DNA of 64,000 nucleotides, taken from contig CM060950.1 of NCBI GenBank assembly GCA_030765055.1, positions 14,543,806-14,607,805 on the forward strand, written 5' to 3'. Below, piece after piece: positions 8,435 through 19,255 of the stretch. This DNA comes from Mantis religiosa (Eukaryota; Arthropoda; Insecta; Mantodea; Mantidae). The notes below the pieces were generated by a model. The model was not told the DNA's origin. It saw only the letters and a program-made list of their open reading frames with translations, and made no database searches. The translations under genes and the position numbers were made by a program. Numbering within the stretch: the first letter of the stretch is position 1; each line of letters begins with the position of its first letter.

Positions 8435-11065
8435 TTAGCTATAGATATAACTCTAGGATCCATAGACATCCTGGGAAAGGTCAGTGGCTGGAGGTTTGGT
8501 AATGAAACCTCTCTCGGACCACAGACAGAATTTCAGTTGGCAGGCTCCTTTGATCCGAGAACCTTCCGGGTTCCTAGGAGGACCAATTGGGACTCTTATA
8601 GGGAAGACCTGGGGAGGTGGGGGGGGGGGGGGGCAGAATAGCTGGGGGAATGCCCAAAATTCTTTATTGCAAGGAAAACTTGGGGGACTGCATTGATTGG
8701 ACCAGTGCGGCCCTCAAAGTTTCTTTTGAGGACAACTGTCCACTCAGAGTAGTTAGGACAGAGAATGGGAAGTTCCAATGGAGGTCGATTTTGAGCAGAC
8801 TTCAGAACTCCAAGCGTCGGTTCTATAATAGAGCCAAAAATAAACAATATATGAAGAGCTGGGACCTTTATAGGGATGAACAGCGCAAGTATAAGCAAGA
8901 ACTGAGGAAATCCTCCAGGAAACCTGGACAGATATCTGTCAGAGCATAAACGACCTACCAAGTATGGCTAGGTTGCATAGAATCTTAATGCGGTATTCGA
9001 GAGCCACTTTGCATTCATTAAGGACCTCCTCTGGGACATTTACTGGCTTGGAAAAGGACACTTTACGAACCTTAGTAGAGTCGCATTTCCCTGGATCACA
9101 GGTGGTTAATGAGGCAGTTTCTAGGCAGGCTTGCCGACCTGTTATGCAGGATTGGCAAAGTGCCAAAGAGATTGTCACCTATAAGCATATAAAGTGGGCA
9201 GTCCAATCTTTTGCCCCTTTTAAAAGTCCAGGCGTGGATGGGATTTACCCGGCTCTGCATCAGCAGGAACAAGATTTACTCATTCCAAACCCGGTAAGAA
9301 ATTTTAGAGCTTGCCTAGCGATGGGTTATGTAAATCTGCTGTGGAGAGAGGCAAAACTAGTCTTCATTCCTAAGCCCGGGAGAAGCTCTTACCTTGGGCC
9401 TAAGGATTTTAGACCTATTAGTCTGACTTCTTTTCTATTAAAGACTTTGGTAAGGCTAGTAGATAGACATATCAGAGGACTTATATCTATTGAAAGGCCT
9501 CTGAGTACTGAACAGCATGCCTAGGCTGGCAAATCTGTGGATACAGCACTTAATCAGCTGGTTTCAGGCTGAGGAAGTGCTTGACCAAGGAGACCTGGTC
9601 ATGGCAGAATTTTTAGACATAGAAAGAGCCTTCAATTTTACTTCATATGGCTCTATCTATAGAGGACTGATTAGACATGGAGTTAACCTGTGTGTAACTC
9701 GATGGAGGGAATGCATCCCTGGAAGGCCGCTGGGCAATAGTGTCGCTCAACCACAGTAGGTTTATGTGTACTATGCCCAGAGGCTGCTCTCAGGGAGATG
9801 TCTTATCTCCGCTCATTTGGTGCCTGGTGGTAAAAGAATTACTTGTCAGGCTCAATGAAAGGAGTATATACCCAAGGCTACGCAGATAACATCTGCATTG
9901 TAGTCAGAGGCAAATTTGCAGATACAGTTTCAGGCCTTATGCAAAAGGCCCTTGAAGCTGTTGAAAGGTGGTGCCGTGAGGTAGAATTGTCAGCTAACCC
10001 TGATAAAACTAACCTCATTGTTTTTACAAGAAAGAGGCGGCTTGATGGATTGTGCGAGCTAATCTTTTTGGGGAAGAAGTTGCTTTGATCAGGGTCGGTC
10101 AGGTAACTGGGAGCTATACTGGATTCTAGACTGACGTGGAGAGAGCATATTGAACATAAAATGATTAAGGCCTGCAACACTTTGTGGGCCTGTCGGAGGG
10201 CCCTTGGTGTAAAGTGGGGACTTAAACCACAAGTGGTTTATTGGCTCTACGTCTCCAATGTCAGGCTCTCCATCACTTTTGCTGTGATGGTATGGTGGCC
10301 TTGTGTTATGACACACTACCAAAAACAAACTAAACAAGATCCAACGCTTAGCATGTTTGGGGATTACTGGAGCCTTGCACACTACCCCACTCAGTGCCCC
10401 AGAGGCACTGCTTGGTTTGCCTCCTCTGGATCTGTTTATCCAAGGAGAGGCCGGGGTGACTGCTCATCGTCTCTGGAGTTTGGGCTGTTGGTCTTTTAAA
10501 AATCCGATTAAAGGACACAGAGAGATATTGAACAGGCTTCAGAAATTGCGGACTATCCTAGCAATGTGTTGCAACAATATGAAGCCTATTTATAATTTTG
10601 ATTCTGAATATAGGGTCAGTTTTCCGCCCAGAGAGGAATGGACTTGTGGACCAGAGGTTTTTGAGTGTGTCAAGGGGTCCATCTGGTACAGACAGCTCTA
10701 AGACCAACTCGGGAACCGGGGCTGGCATTTATGGGCCTAAGACGAGGCTATTGTACTCACTGGGAGGTTATTCTACAGTATTCCAAACCGAAATATATGC
10801 TATTTTGGCCTGTGTTTATCATATCTTAGGGATGCCCTGGCTGCATGGTTGGATTAGTATCTGTTTGACAGCCAAGCTGCCCTGAAGGCACTATGTGCTA
10901 GCACAACAAGATCTAGGTTGGTACGAGAGTGCCAAGAGACCTCTAATATTCTGTTCTCGCCAAACAGTACAGCTCTGCTGGGTTCCTGGGCATGCTGGGA
11001 TCAGAGGAAATGAACTAGCTGATGGGCTAGCCAGGGAGGGTTCGGCCAACACGTTTATTAGTGAG
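8435..11065 (+). pseudogene. LOA-type LINE ORF2: EN end, RT, RNase H
   Basis: Order of blocks: end of an APE domain (DITLGSIDILGKVSGWRFGN, ETSL; SDHR in a neighbouring frame), a basic linker (8617-8949), RT from ~8964 (FAPFKSPGVDGIYPALHQQE, LVFIPKPGRSSYLGPKDFRP, FLDIERAFN, GCSQGDVLSPLIW, GYADNICIV), then RNase H (TDSSKTNSGTGAGIYG, FQTEIYAILAC, DSQAALKAL, WVPGHAGIRGNELADGLA). EN+RT+RNase H in this order is typical of LOA- and I-group LINEs; the wording favours LOA. At least six frameshifts or stops. The catalytic YADD is YADN (9879-9890). The 5' part is lost at the PLE fold-back. Confidence 0.82.
8619..8633 (+). repeat. G homopolymer (15 nt)
   Basis: Run of 15 G inside the LOA-type ORF, preceded by GGGGAGGT; causes frame ambiguity and could form a G-quadruplex. 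Confidence 0.9.
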
Positions 11066-11512
11066 TCTTCTCAACTGGATAGCCCAGTATGTAAATGTCA
11101 AGAAGAGGACCAAACAGTAGACCACATAATATTCAGATGTCCAATCATAAACAAAGAACCGAAATGATCAGGAAAATAAAAAGCACACAATGCGCGTGGC
11201 CCATTACCAAAGAAGAACTTATTAACACACATCTAAAATGTTTCGTCAAATTTGTTAAATCAATAAACTTCACAGATATAGAGTAGGCAAATGAAGCATA
11301 AAAATTCAATAAAACTGCTAATTAATTGCAACTATTCTAATAAGAATATTGTAAAATATTGTAGGATACATTTCAATACAAATACAAGATATGTAAAATC
11401 ATTGTAAAATCATTGTAAAAGTTGTATATAATGTAAATAAAATAAGGCATGTAGTATTCCTAAGGAATGGGGCATGCCAGGTAATAAAAAAAAAAAAAAA
11501 TATATATATATA
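11066..11512 (+). mobile_element. 5'-truncated LINE tail inserted in the LOA element
   Basis: Codes for a C-terminal Cys/His knuckle, VCKCQEEDQTVDHIIFRC, then KEPK and stop, followed by a ~300-bp AT-rich 3' UTR and a tail of 15 A plus (TA)6 (11486-11512). The LOA product resumes after it as a different Cys/His block, so this is a separate element inserted between RNase H and the LOA C-terminus. Clade is not clear. No convincing TSD seen. Confidence 0.65.
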
Positions 11513-11940
11513 AAAAGGCATAATCTTACCATGGCTAGGCAGGCTCGGTCTATGATTGAGGGACATAACAAGAACAGCAGGATTCTGCTAACCTTCAATT
11601 GGGTACAACTTAGAAGTGTTGTTGGCCTGTTGACAGGGCACAACACCCTAAAGAGACACCTGCATGTGATGAAGCTTAGTGCAGACTCTTCATGCAGGAA
11701 GTGCGGTGTAGAGGGTGAGTCTTCTCTACACATTTTGTGTGAATGTGAAGCACTTGCTACACTTAGGCACTTTATTCTGGGCTCAAATTGAGACCAGATG
11801 ATATAAGGAGTGCTCATCCACGATTTATCCTGTCCTTTTTGGAAGCTACGGGACTTGCACTCCAGTAAGAGGGGCACAATGGGCCCAATATGCGGCCTAC
11901 GTGCAAGGGACCAAAAGGGCTGAACCCATTTACTTTCATT
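11513..11940 (+). pseudogene. LOA-type LINE C-terminal Cys/His region and 3' UTR
   Basis: LRSVVGLLTGHNTLKRHLHV, then CRKCGVEGESSLHILCECEA: a CxxC...H...C block that closes LOA-type proteins. Then RGAQWAQYAAYVQGTKRAEP before stop. It fits as the end of the 8435-11065 element. Confidence 0.75.
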
Positions 11941-11944
11941 TATT

Positions 11945-12690
11945 CCACAAAGATCAATTCTTGGTGCATTACTGTTCTTAATTTATATCAACGACCTCCC
12001 CTTATTAATGAGAAGAGTTGCAACCAGAGTCCTGTTTGCTGATGATACTAGCATAAGTGACAAGTCAAAATTCACATGATTTGGCACCAAAATTGAATAA
12101 TGCCTTCAGCACTATATGCAATTGATTTAAGCCCAATAAGCTCTCTCTACACATTGACAAAACTAAGGTCTTGAAACTTGAAACATACAACTCAAAAAAT
12201 CTCACTTTGCATATAGGTAATGACAAAGCCGCACCCGACCAAATCACACATATTAAATTCTTAGGCTTGCAGGTTGACAATCATCTAAATTAGAAAGCTC
12301 ATATAGAAAGCATTATACCTAAACTAATATCGGCAATATTTGCAATAAGGTCATTAAAACCATTTTGCCAATTTCAGCATTACAGCAAATACACTATGCT
12401 TATTTTTGTTCATTAATGATATATGGTCTTATATTCTTGGGAAATTTGGTTGAAAGTGAACAAGTATTTATATTACAAAAGAAAGCCATCAGAACCATGT
12501 GTGGCATCAACAGTACAACTCCATGTAAGGGTTTGAGTCAATGGTTGAATATTTTGACACTTCCTTATGAATACATTTTCATGCTTATGCATTTCTAATT
12601 ACGAATATTTTGAAAAACATGTCAATATACATAACTAGGCTGTGGATTTCACCACGCAATTTGCTTGAGGTTGTCTACACACAAAGCATT
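11945..12690 (+). pseudogene. LINE-A RT C-terminal half
   Basis: IPQRSILGALLFLIYINDLP (motif B), VLFADDTSI (catalytic FADD box), LRLAG-type thumb remnants, then an open stretch ISALQQIHYAYFCSLMIYGL, VFILQKKAIRTMCGI, LPYEYIFMLMHF and NYEYFEKHVNIHN. Many frameshifts. Same family as 1-300 and 741-6245. The N-terminal half is absent. Confidence 0.8.
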
Positions 12691-12865
12691 AGATCTGTCG
12701 CACAACCCCCCTCCCCCCAGGGGCCTACTGCAGTAGGTACGGGAATTGGGGATCTCGAGCCAAATCTCTCGATTGGGTTCCTCTGCAAGGTGAAAGTGTT
12801 CCTTCAAACGCCCAAAACCATGGTCCACTTCTGTGTTTGACCCTGATCTAAGATAAATACAGTAA
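12691..12865. other. C-rich unassigned spacer
   Basis: Contains CCCCCCTCCCCCCAGG at ~12705 and no recognisable gene; joins the LINE-A tail to the minisatellite. Confidence 0.4.
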
Positions 12866-13570
12866 ATTAAACAAAAGTCAAAGCAAAGCCAGAGCGGAGC
12901 CAGAGAAAAGCCACAGCAAAGCTAGAGCGGAACTGGAGCCTTGCCAAAGTTACAGAATGAAGTTAGTGTGAGGCCAGAGCGGGACCGGAGCGGGGCTGGA
13001 ACCTAGCAAGAGCCATGCCAGAGTTAAGTTAAGGAATGTTAGAGTGAAGCCAGAGCAAAACCAGAGCGGGACCGGAGCGGGGCTGGAACCTAGCAAGAGC
13101 CATGCCAGAGTTAAGTTAAAGAATGTTAGAGTGAAGCCAGAGCAAAACCAAAGCAGGTCCATAGCGGAGACTGGAGCCTAGCCAGAGTGGAGCCAGAGCC
13201 AAGCCAGAGTGGGACTGGAGTGGTGACCGGGGCCTAGCCGGAGCGAAGGCAGAGAGAAGCCAGAGTTAAGATACAGAATGAAGTTAGTGTGAGGCAAGTG
13301 CGAAGCCAGTGCGGGACCGAAGGAGGGCTGGAACCTAGCCAGAGCAAAGTTAAAGAATGAAGTTAGAATGAGCCAGAGTGAAGTTGGAGTGATTTTAGAG
13401 TGAGGTTAGGGTTAAGCTGGAGAGAAGCCTGAGTAAAGCCAAAACAAAGCCAAAGCAAAGCCACAGTGGAACCAGGACAGAGCTAGAGCAGAGAAAGAGT
13501 AAAGTCAGAGTAAAGCCAAAGCAAAACTAGAGGAAAGCCACAGCAAGGCTAATGCAAAGCCAATGCAAAG
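12866..13570 (+). repeat. Minisatellite of GCCAGAGC-type units
   Basis: About 700 bp of degenerate ~10-bp units (AGCCAGAGC, AAAGCCA, GAGCGGG) with a higher-order 87-bp repeat: ACCGGAGCGGGGCTGGAACC starts at 12984 and again at 13071. The apparent minus-strand ORF here is only the repeat read 29 codons per unit. Confidence 0.92.
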
Positions 13571-14689
13571 CTAAAGATAAGTTAAGTCAAAGGAAGGATA
13601 GTAAAGTGAAATACAGTTTTCGAAAGGGCACTGATGACCATTGAGTTGAGCACCCTTAAATACAAATCATCTTCATCATCTGTCGCACAAAATGTAAAGT
13701 CGTGGGAATGATTCACAGGTAAGGAAGGCAGCTGTATCAGCTGACTGCTACAAGCGTACTGTTGGTTGAATAAACTACAGTATGGCAATGCTATCGACTA
13801 TGAAATGTACGCTGCCTCATGTTTACATATTTCCTATTATCTTATGCAATATTTTATACAGTGCAGCAATGTATACCACGCGGACACATTGTATTCAATA
13901 TTTATTCTTAAAATATTTAGAATACAATTTTGGCACAATATGAACATGATTATTGTTTTAATATACAAAGCATTTATACATTTCAATATGCATCTAAGCA
14001 TTTTCAACAGTACCTATAGCTTGTATCTTTAGTGATACAATCCTTCATAAGATATACCTACATTTTATTGTCAGTTGCTCCTGTACATGCGCCTATTGCA
14101 GTGAATTACAATGCACATCTTAAAGTTACTTAAGGTGAATCTTTTACGATTTGCAGTAAGGCATTCCTTATATGTGAAAAACTGTGTTTTACGTCGCTAG
14201 ACTGATTGGTGTAAAGCAATATTAAACAATTTCACCATTATCTTTTACATTTTCTCCATTGCATAATTGATCCCAGATATGACAACTCTGTATAGGTACC
14301 CAATATTTTTCTTCAGTACCGATCTGAATTTATTTTGTATACCTTGTATAATAAGAGTTTCTGGTGCATATTCAACTTTTCGCTTAATTTCTCGATTAGC
14401 TGTAGAGCTATGGGCATTTCTAGTATGAATGATTGTAAACACATGAAGTTGACAATGTTGTGCATGTTAAAGCGTTTGTTCCCTTTTATTTCTGAAGGAC
14501 AAACTTTGCATTTTATTATATCGCCATAATAGTAAAATACTGTGAACCAAATTCTATTATTTCTGTATTTTTTCTTTGCGTGATTTAGGCATACTGTATA
14601 TCTGCATATAACCATGTACCAGTTACTGTCACCAGAAGAAGCAACACTTCAAGAGAGCAGGACAAGGTGCAATGGGATATTCTTTACAT
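13571..14689. other. No gene; possible SINE tail at 13610-13685
   Basis: GGGCACTGATGACCATTGAG ... CACCCTTAAATACAAATCAT followed by CATC repeats looks like the 3' end of an insect SINE. The rest is AT-rich; short ORFs there lack recognisable motifs. Confidence 0.4.
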
Positions 14690-14766
14690 GTCCCGTAAGA
14701 AATTTTGTCTAAGTCCAACATTGGAGGCACGCACGAGGGCTGACGGAATCTACCGAAGTGAACTAG
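14690..14766 (+). repeat. Inverted repeat arm (partner 16488-16563)
   Basis: About 75 bp, ~85% identical by eye to the reverse complement of 16488-16563 (shared CCAACATTGGAGGCACGCAC and GAGGG). Confidence 0.8.
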
Positions 14767-14967
14767 TAGTTGTAGTGCTCCTGACACGGTTATTGGCGTA
14801 AGCTTCTGTTGCCAACCTTTGCACCAACAACCCCAAGCATTATTTTGCAGATGTTCGAAACTTCACAGGTGCACAGCACATGTGTCATTGTTAGGAAGGT
14901 AGCAGCTTAACTGTAAAATTTGAAAATGTATACTCCACTGGGGCCCTGGCATTCAGTAAAGAAAGTT
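14767..14967. other. Unassigned, ends with left TSD of the LINE
   Basis: TTCAGTAAAGAAAGTT at 14952-14967 is the left target-site duplication of the next element. Confidence 0.6.
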
Positions 14968-16098
14968 TGATATTTATTTATTTATTTGTACAGTATCCAT
15001 TACAAATTCAGTACAATAAAATTTAACATAGAACATGTAGTATTATACATCCTGTACAAATACATGAAATGGCTTACCCTAAGATTTACTTACTGACTCA
15101 AGTCCCCTGGCTATAAGCCTTTGGTTTTCCTTGCCATTTCTGCTCAACCTTTTCTTCTTTTATCCTAATGCACTCTTCTCTTATCCTATATAAGAAATCT
15201 CCTATACATCTATTTTTCTTTTCTCCCATCCCCGTTAGCATGCGTACCGCCAATATCTCTTTACTTACACTGCCCCATTTCTTATCCCATATTTTTCTCC
15301 TGTAATTTGTTAGCTCCTTACATTCTATTATGTAATGAACAGCGCTTTCTTCATCTCCACAAAATTCACATATTCCTACCTCATGACTTCTCAACCCTTT
15401 TAAGTATAATATTCCTACTCTCATCCATGCTATGCCTTCTCTTCCAGTTTTGCCACATTAATCTGTATATTTTTCCCTACCCCATTCTGTCTTTAATTGC
15501 TTATAACATTTCAAAGATTTCTTTTCTTCTATACTTTCCCATATCTCTTGCCTATCTTGTAGTCTAGTTCTCACTTCTTTCCAAAAACCGCTATAATTTG
15601 TCTCCTCTGCTCTCCATAGATCTCCCATGCCTATCTTTAATATCATTCTTTCCGATTCCAACCACCAACTATTTGTATTTTTAATGCTTTTCTGTTGCTT
15701 CATGCACAGATTCAATAATTCCCCTTTCTGCCCTTTAATACACTTATACCAGAATTTCAATATTCTCTCTATTATTATTCCCCTTCTTTTTGTATTACCC
15801 AACTTTAGTAATGCGACCTCTCTTGGTGCCGATTTTGTCAGCCATAGTAGTTCTTTGCAAAACAATCCATACATCTGGTCTAATTGCGTCCCTATCTCTG
15901 ATGTGCCCCATACCTCCACTGCATACATTGTTCTGGCTTCAACGACCGCTTCATACATTCTTTCTAACCGTCTTCTCCAGTTTATGTTTCCATATTCTTA
16001 CCCCTGACATTGTTGCCCTGCCATTAGCTATCACTTTTCTGGCTTGTACAGCCCATCCTCCACTGCTACACATCCTTACACCTAAATAGCCATACTCG
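14968..16098 (-). mobile_element. 5'-truncated LINE with 16-bp TSD
   Basis: Exact direct repeats TTCAGTAAAGAAAGTT at 14952-14967 and 16099-16114 bound a 1131-bp LINE 3' portion on minus. It codes for the end of the RT (YGYLGVRMCSSGGWAVQARK), thumb and C-terminal parts, and ends in a tetranucleotide tail (TATTTATTTATTTATTTG on plus). It is a target-primed insertion with a 5' truncation. The intact long TSD suggests moderate age. Confidence 0.9.
15098..15958 (-). pseudogene. LINE thumb and C-terminal Cys/His region
   Basis: MYEAVVEARTMYAVEVWG (RT thumb), SAPREVALLKLGNTKRRGI, LKFWYKCIKGQKGELLNL, SFW-type GFWKEVRTRL, then after one in-frame stop (~15455) MRVGILYLKGL and the knuckle CEFCGDEESAVHYIIECKEL. 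About 290 codons almost in one frame, so only lightly damaged. The RT palm end is in another frame upstream (~16010-16090). Clade not assigned with certainty. Confidence 0.78.
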
Positions 16099-16114
16099 TT
16101 CAGTAAAGAAAGTT

Positions 16115-16487
16115 ATTAGGTGGAAGTTGTATCTCAAACCAATGGCTCGCTTTATAAGTTTTATTGATCTTGCGCCTTTATGCGAAGACAAGGAAAAGTG
16201 TACGCAGTTTCTGTATGACGAAAGTTTGTTAAGAACGAGAATATCGTGCTGGGAGGGCGATGCTTTCCTACATCAATCAAAAATACCCAGCATTGTTTAA
16301 ATGTTCACTGACTACAACTTTGTATTTATTATTATTTTTTTTTATTTACATCCTCCAACATTAAGTCATATCGGACGTTTCCTTTTTAAATGTAGGTAAG
16401 GGAAGACCAGCATTGCAACAAAAAGTAGTGTAGTTGTTGAATCAATGTTAGCAGTGTTTAAAATTGTCTGCTATTGCCGTCGGCGCA
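16115..16487. other. No gene; inverted SINE tail at 16340-16395
   Basis: TTACATCCTCCAACATTAAG / ATATCGGACG is the reverse complement of the 3' part of the S2 SINE at 39215-39240. Nothing else recognised. Confidence 0.4.
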
Positions 16488-16563
16488 TTCCACTTCGGCA
16501 GGTTCCGTCATCCCTCGTGCGTGCCTCCAATGTTGGACCTAGACGAAATTTCTCATGGGACAT
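16488..16563 (-). repeat. Inverted repeat arm (partner 14690-14766)
   Basis: Complement of the left arm; the two arms face each other around the TSD-flanked LINE. Confidence 0.8.
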
Positions 16564-16689
16564 ATTCTAAAGAAGAGCCGGTGCAATGTATATGGGCACA
16601 GATTGTACAGGGAGTAGGGGAAGGGATGGGGTCTCTGACAGCACTGCCTAAAGTCCAGCTGTAGGTCAACCTAGTTTCCGTTCATTCTG

Positions 16690-17003
16690 GTGTTGGCACT
16701 TACGAAATCCTCAGCCTATACATAACTTACAAAACACAGAATGGACTTGCAAACCTAGTGCTAGCTTAACTTGTTACCAAAATGGATTACATTATGAATG
16801 TGTCAAAATATTCAATGACCTCCCAGAAAATTTAAAATTACTATCCTCCAGAAAAACATTAATCTGCTCTTAGAAAATATCTATGCAACAAAGCCTATTA
16901 CTCGATAAAGGAGTTTTTGGATGGTCATTAAAGTGTCCTGTGCCATAGGAGAAATGTAAAGTCATTGCACTGAATGTACATGTAAACAATCAGTATATTT
17001 TTG
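16690..17003 (+). pseudogene. LINE-A 3' end
   Basis: TCYQNGLHYECVKIFNDLPE, KYLCNKAYYSIKEFLDGH and stop, then a 3' UTR. This is the last ~80 codons of a CR1/Jockey-type LINE, 5' truncated, with frameshifts. PLE-3 is inserted right after it. Confidence 0.65.
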
Positions 17004-17199
17004 AGTTTGATTTATGAGTCACTATGTTTACACTCAAACTTCACTTGTATAGTTGAAACGTTTTCAAGATCATTCAATCTCATCCTCAGCTGTTTGGCGA
17101 CTAAATGAACATTCCTCTTCTTCCACTACTACGGTGCTCCAATCACTAAGTTTTAATACTTCATTTAATGCCGGGATTTCAAAATTTATAACTATCACG

Positions 17200-17496
17200 G
17201 TTTTTGGTTATGAATATTTTTTCCCATATATCCAATCCTGTGAAAAATGCTACATAGGAAAAACTAAGAGAAACTTGTTAACCAGGCAAAAAGAACACCA
17301 GAGGAACATAAAGTTGAAACAAACAGAAAAACCTGCAGTGTCACATCATTTCTGGACAGAAAACCACAACATTGGCCATAACATTAAACTGTTAGAATTG
17401 GATATTTGGGAAAAAATATTCATAAGCAAAAACCGTTATAGAGTTATAAATTTTGAAATCCCGGCATTAAATGAAGTATTAAAACTTAGTGCCTGA
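17200..17496 (+). pseudogene. PLE-3 GIY-YIG endonuclease, C-terminal part
   Basis: SCEKCYIGKTKRNLLTRQKE (CxxCYIG and the catalytic Arg region), HQRNIKLKQTEKPAVSHHFW, then DIWEKIFISKNRYRVINFEI and PALNEVLKLSA before a stop. About 90 codons remain in one frame. The Met upstream is not a native start; the ORF runs in from the inverted arm. The RT is absent (5' truncation). Confidence 0.85.
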
Positions 17497-18503
17497 GGCG
17501 GTCCTTGCCCGTTAGGTACCTCGTTGAGCCCTCCCGGTACTCAACACCTCATATGAGAAGATATGTGATGGGTGAGGATTACGAATGGGAGGTTTCCAAC
17601 AGGTCGGGGATTTTCTCAGGGTACATCTGCATGAATTATCTCTTTTGAGTTTCAGGGAGTGGGTGCGTCCGGACAGGGTATGGATATTATCATATAGAAG
17701 ACACCACGACCGTTGAATGTCAAGTTTATTGATATAAGTAGTCCTCTCCACTCGTCACCGTTATCTTGATGTTTGTATGTATCTATGTACGCATTGTTTG
17801 TGAACGTCGAGGGCATTACTTCGTGCATTCGCGAACACGGACTTTGATGAATTTTCAGTACTTGTGGCCCCCTTCACACGCCGAAACAGTGTTTCACCTA
17901 GCAAACATCAAATGTCGCCATTGCACAAATTTCCCCTTCCTTTCGCCGAACTTTGGACACTTTAGGGGTCATGTGACCTGTTACTTATTCCTGATAGGTT
18001 GTGTTTCATCCCTACTCTTAAATCTAAAAGCAAATTCTCGTGTCTGAAACGTGTATTCTATGCAATTTTCACTTTCCCACAGTCAAGCTAATTAACGCAT
18101 AAGCATGTTTAAAAATGTGTATCTTAAATCCCGTTGCCTATTCTATCATCACGTACCATGTGCAGGTCAAGACTTGGGCTGGCGACGAGGGTGTAACCTT
18201 GGACAATGCCACCTTTGTCGGCAGGAACCTCAAAGAAAGTACCTGTGATGAAAGGTGTTCATTCACCTCGCTATTTGGATTCTCGTGCTTTCGATAACAC
18301 GTATATATATATAGGGATTGCCTGTTTAGTATCTGCACTTGTATATTTAATCATTTTCCTCTATATTTATTGTAACTTTGTTTAATTCATATTGTGGTAT
18401 CTATGCGCCCTTAATTATGCATGTAATAAGACTTTCGGGGTTATTATGACAATGTTATCCCTAACAGGGACGGTATCATGCCCCTAACACCAGATGGCAG
18501 AGG
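17493..18503. mobile_element. ~1.0-kb insertion inside the PLE-3 3' UTR
   Basis: The left inverted copy reads CTTAGTGATTGGAGCACCG without interruption. On the right the same sequence is split: CTTAGTG, then ~1 kb, then ATCGGAGCACCG. The insert starts CCTGAGGCGGTCCTTGCCC and ends CACCAGATGGCAGAGGG. It has no coding and no obvious TSD. It may be a non-autonomous element or solo LTR; identity unknown. Confidence 0.65.
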
Positions 18504-18551
18504 GATCGGAGCACCGTAGTAGTGGAAGAAGAGAAATGCTCATTTAGTCAC

Positions 18552-18600
18552 CAAACAGCTGAGGATGAGATTGAATGATCTTGAAAACGTTTCAATTATA
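18552..18600 (+). ncRNA. Degenerate hammerhead-like motif, PLE-3 right arm
   Basis: CTGAGGA (18559-18565), a stem (GAGAT / ATCTT) and GAAA (18583-18586) followed by ACGTTTC. One core base differs from CTGATGA. The left arm holds the inverted copy (~17055-17100). Confidence 0.45.
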
Positions 18601-18648
18601 CAAGTAAGTGAAGTTTGAGTGTAAACATAGTGACTCATAAATCAAACT

Positions 18649-19255
18649 AAAAAATGAAGAATACTTCACTGTTAATAATGCTTCTGCTTTTAATATTTAA
18701 TCTGTATATTAATCATGATGTTATCTCTTAAATTATCTAGCATGATTGTCAGATAGTTGAGCCAATAGGACTTATAACTCATTTTATCTAGCTTGTTTGA
18801 TCTTAAATATTGCTAAAACAAATGTATTCATGAATATTATACTGGTCGCCAAACTAGAATGAGATTGACAGTAAGCACATGGAAAATCGCTGTAAATAAA
18901 CATGAGGGGATGAGTACGTCATAACGGTTGTCATAGTAACCATTAGAAGGACCAATTAGAGTCGAGACATTTCCATGACAATGTTAGATGCTAAACCTTC
19001 GTTGCCAATATTCTGACACGTGCTTAGCTTTGACCTGCGGGCGAGCAAGTTACGCAAATGCTGCAGTAAACACAATGCCTTCACGTATGTAATATGTTGC
19101 TGTTATTTTATATAAGGTTACAACAGTTGGAGATCCTGTACTGGCAAGTTCCTTTGCATTTTGTGACAATTTCCCTTGGTTTACATGTGTGTGAGTTCGT
19201 GTATCTGTGCATGTGTTGTGATCATTTGCAACTTGTTTTAATGAATGTTTAATTA
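18649..19255. other. No gene seen
   Basis: AT-rich spacer without recognisable coding or repeat match. Confidence 0.4.

Larger units (their letters stand above)
17004..18648 (+). mobile_element. PLE-3 with ~143-bp inverted terminal arms
   Basis: Left arm 17004-17146 and right arm 18505-18648 are inverted copies (AGTTTGATTTATGAGTCACT at the outer end, GGTGCTCC at the inner end). Between them lie a GIY-YIG coding remnant on plus and a 1-kb insert. The left arm continues inward as an inverted copy of the coding end (17147-17195 against 17443-17495). Both arms contain a CTGAGGA...GAAA hammerhead-like block; the right one is in sense orientation. This layout matches PLEs with inverted pLTR copies. 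Confidence 0.8.

Noticed and set aside
8596..8961. Minus 121-codon ORF
   Set aside because: Antisense shadow of the LOA-type linker region.
12950..13162. Minus ORF with repeated hydrophobic peptide
   Set aside because: It is the 87-bp minisatellite read in frame; no start context or family match.
14245..14615. Two minus ORFs of 65 and 100 codons
   Set aside because: Mutually overlapping, no motif, AT-rich codon use; no support as genes.
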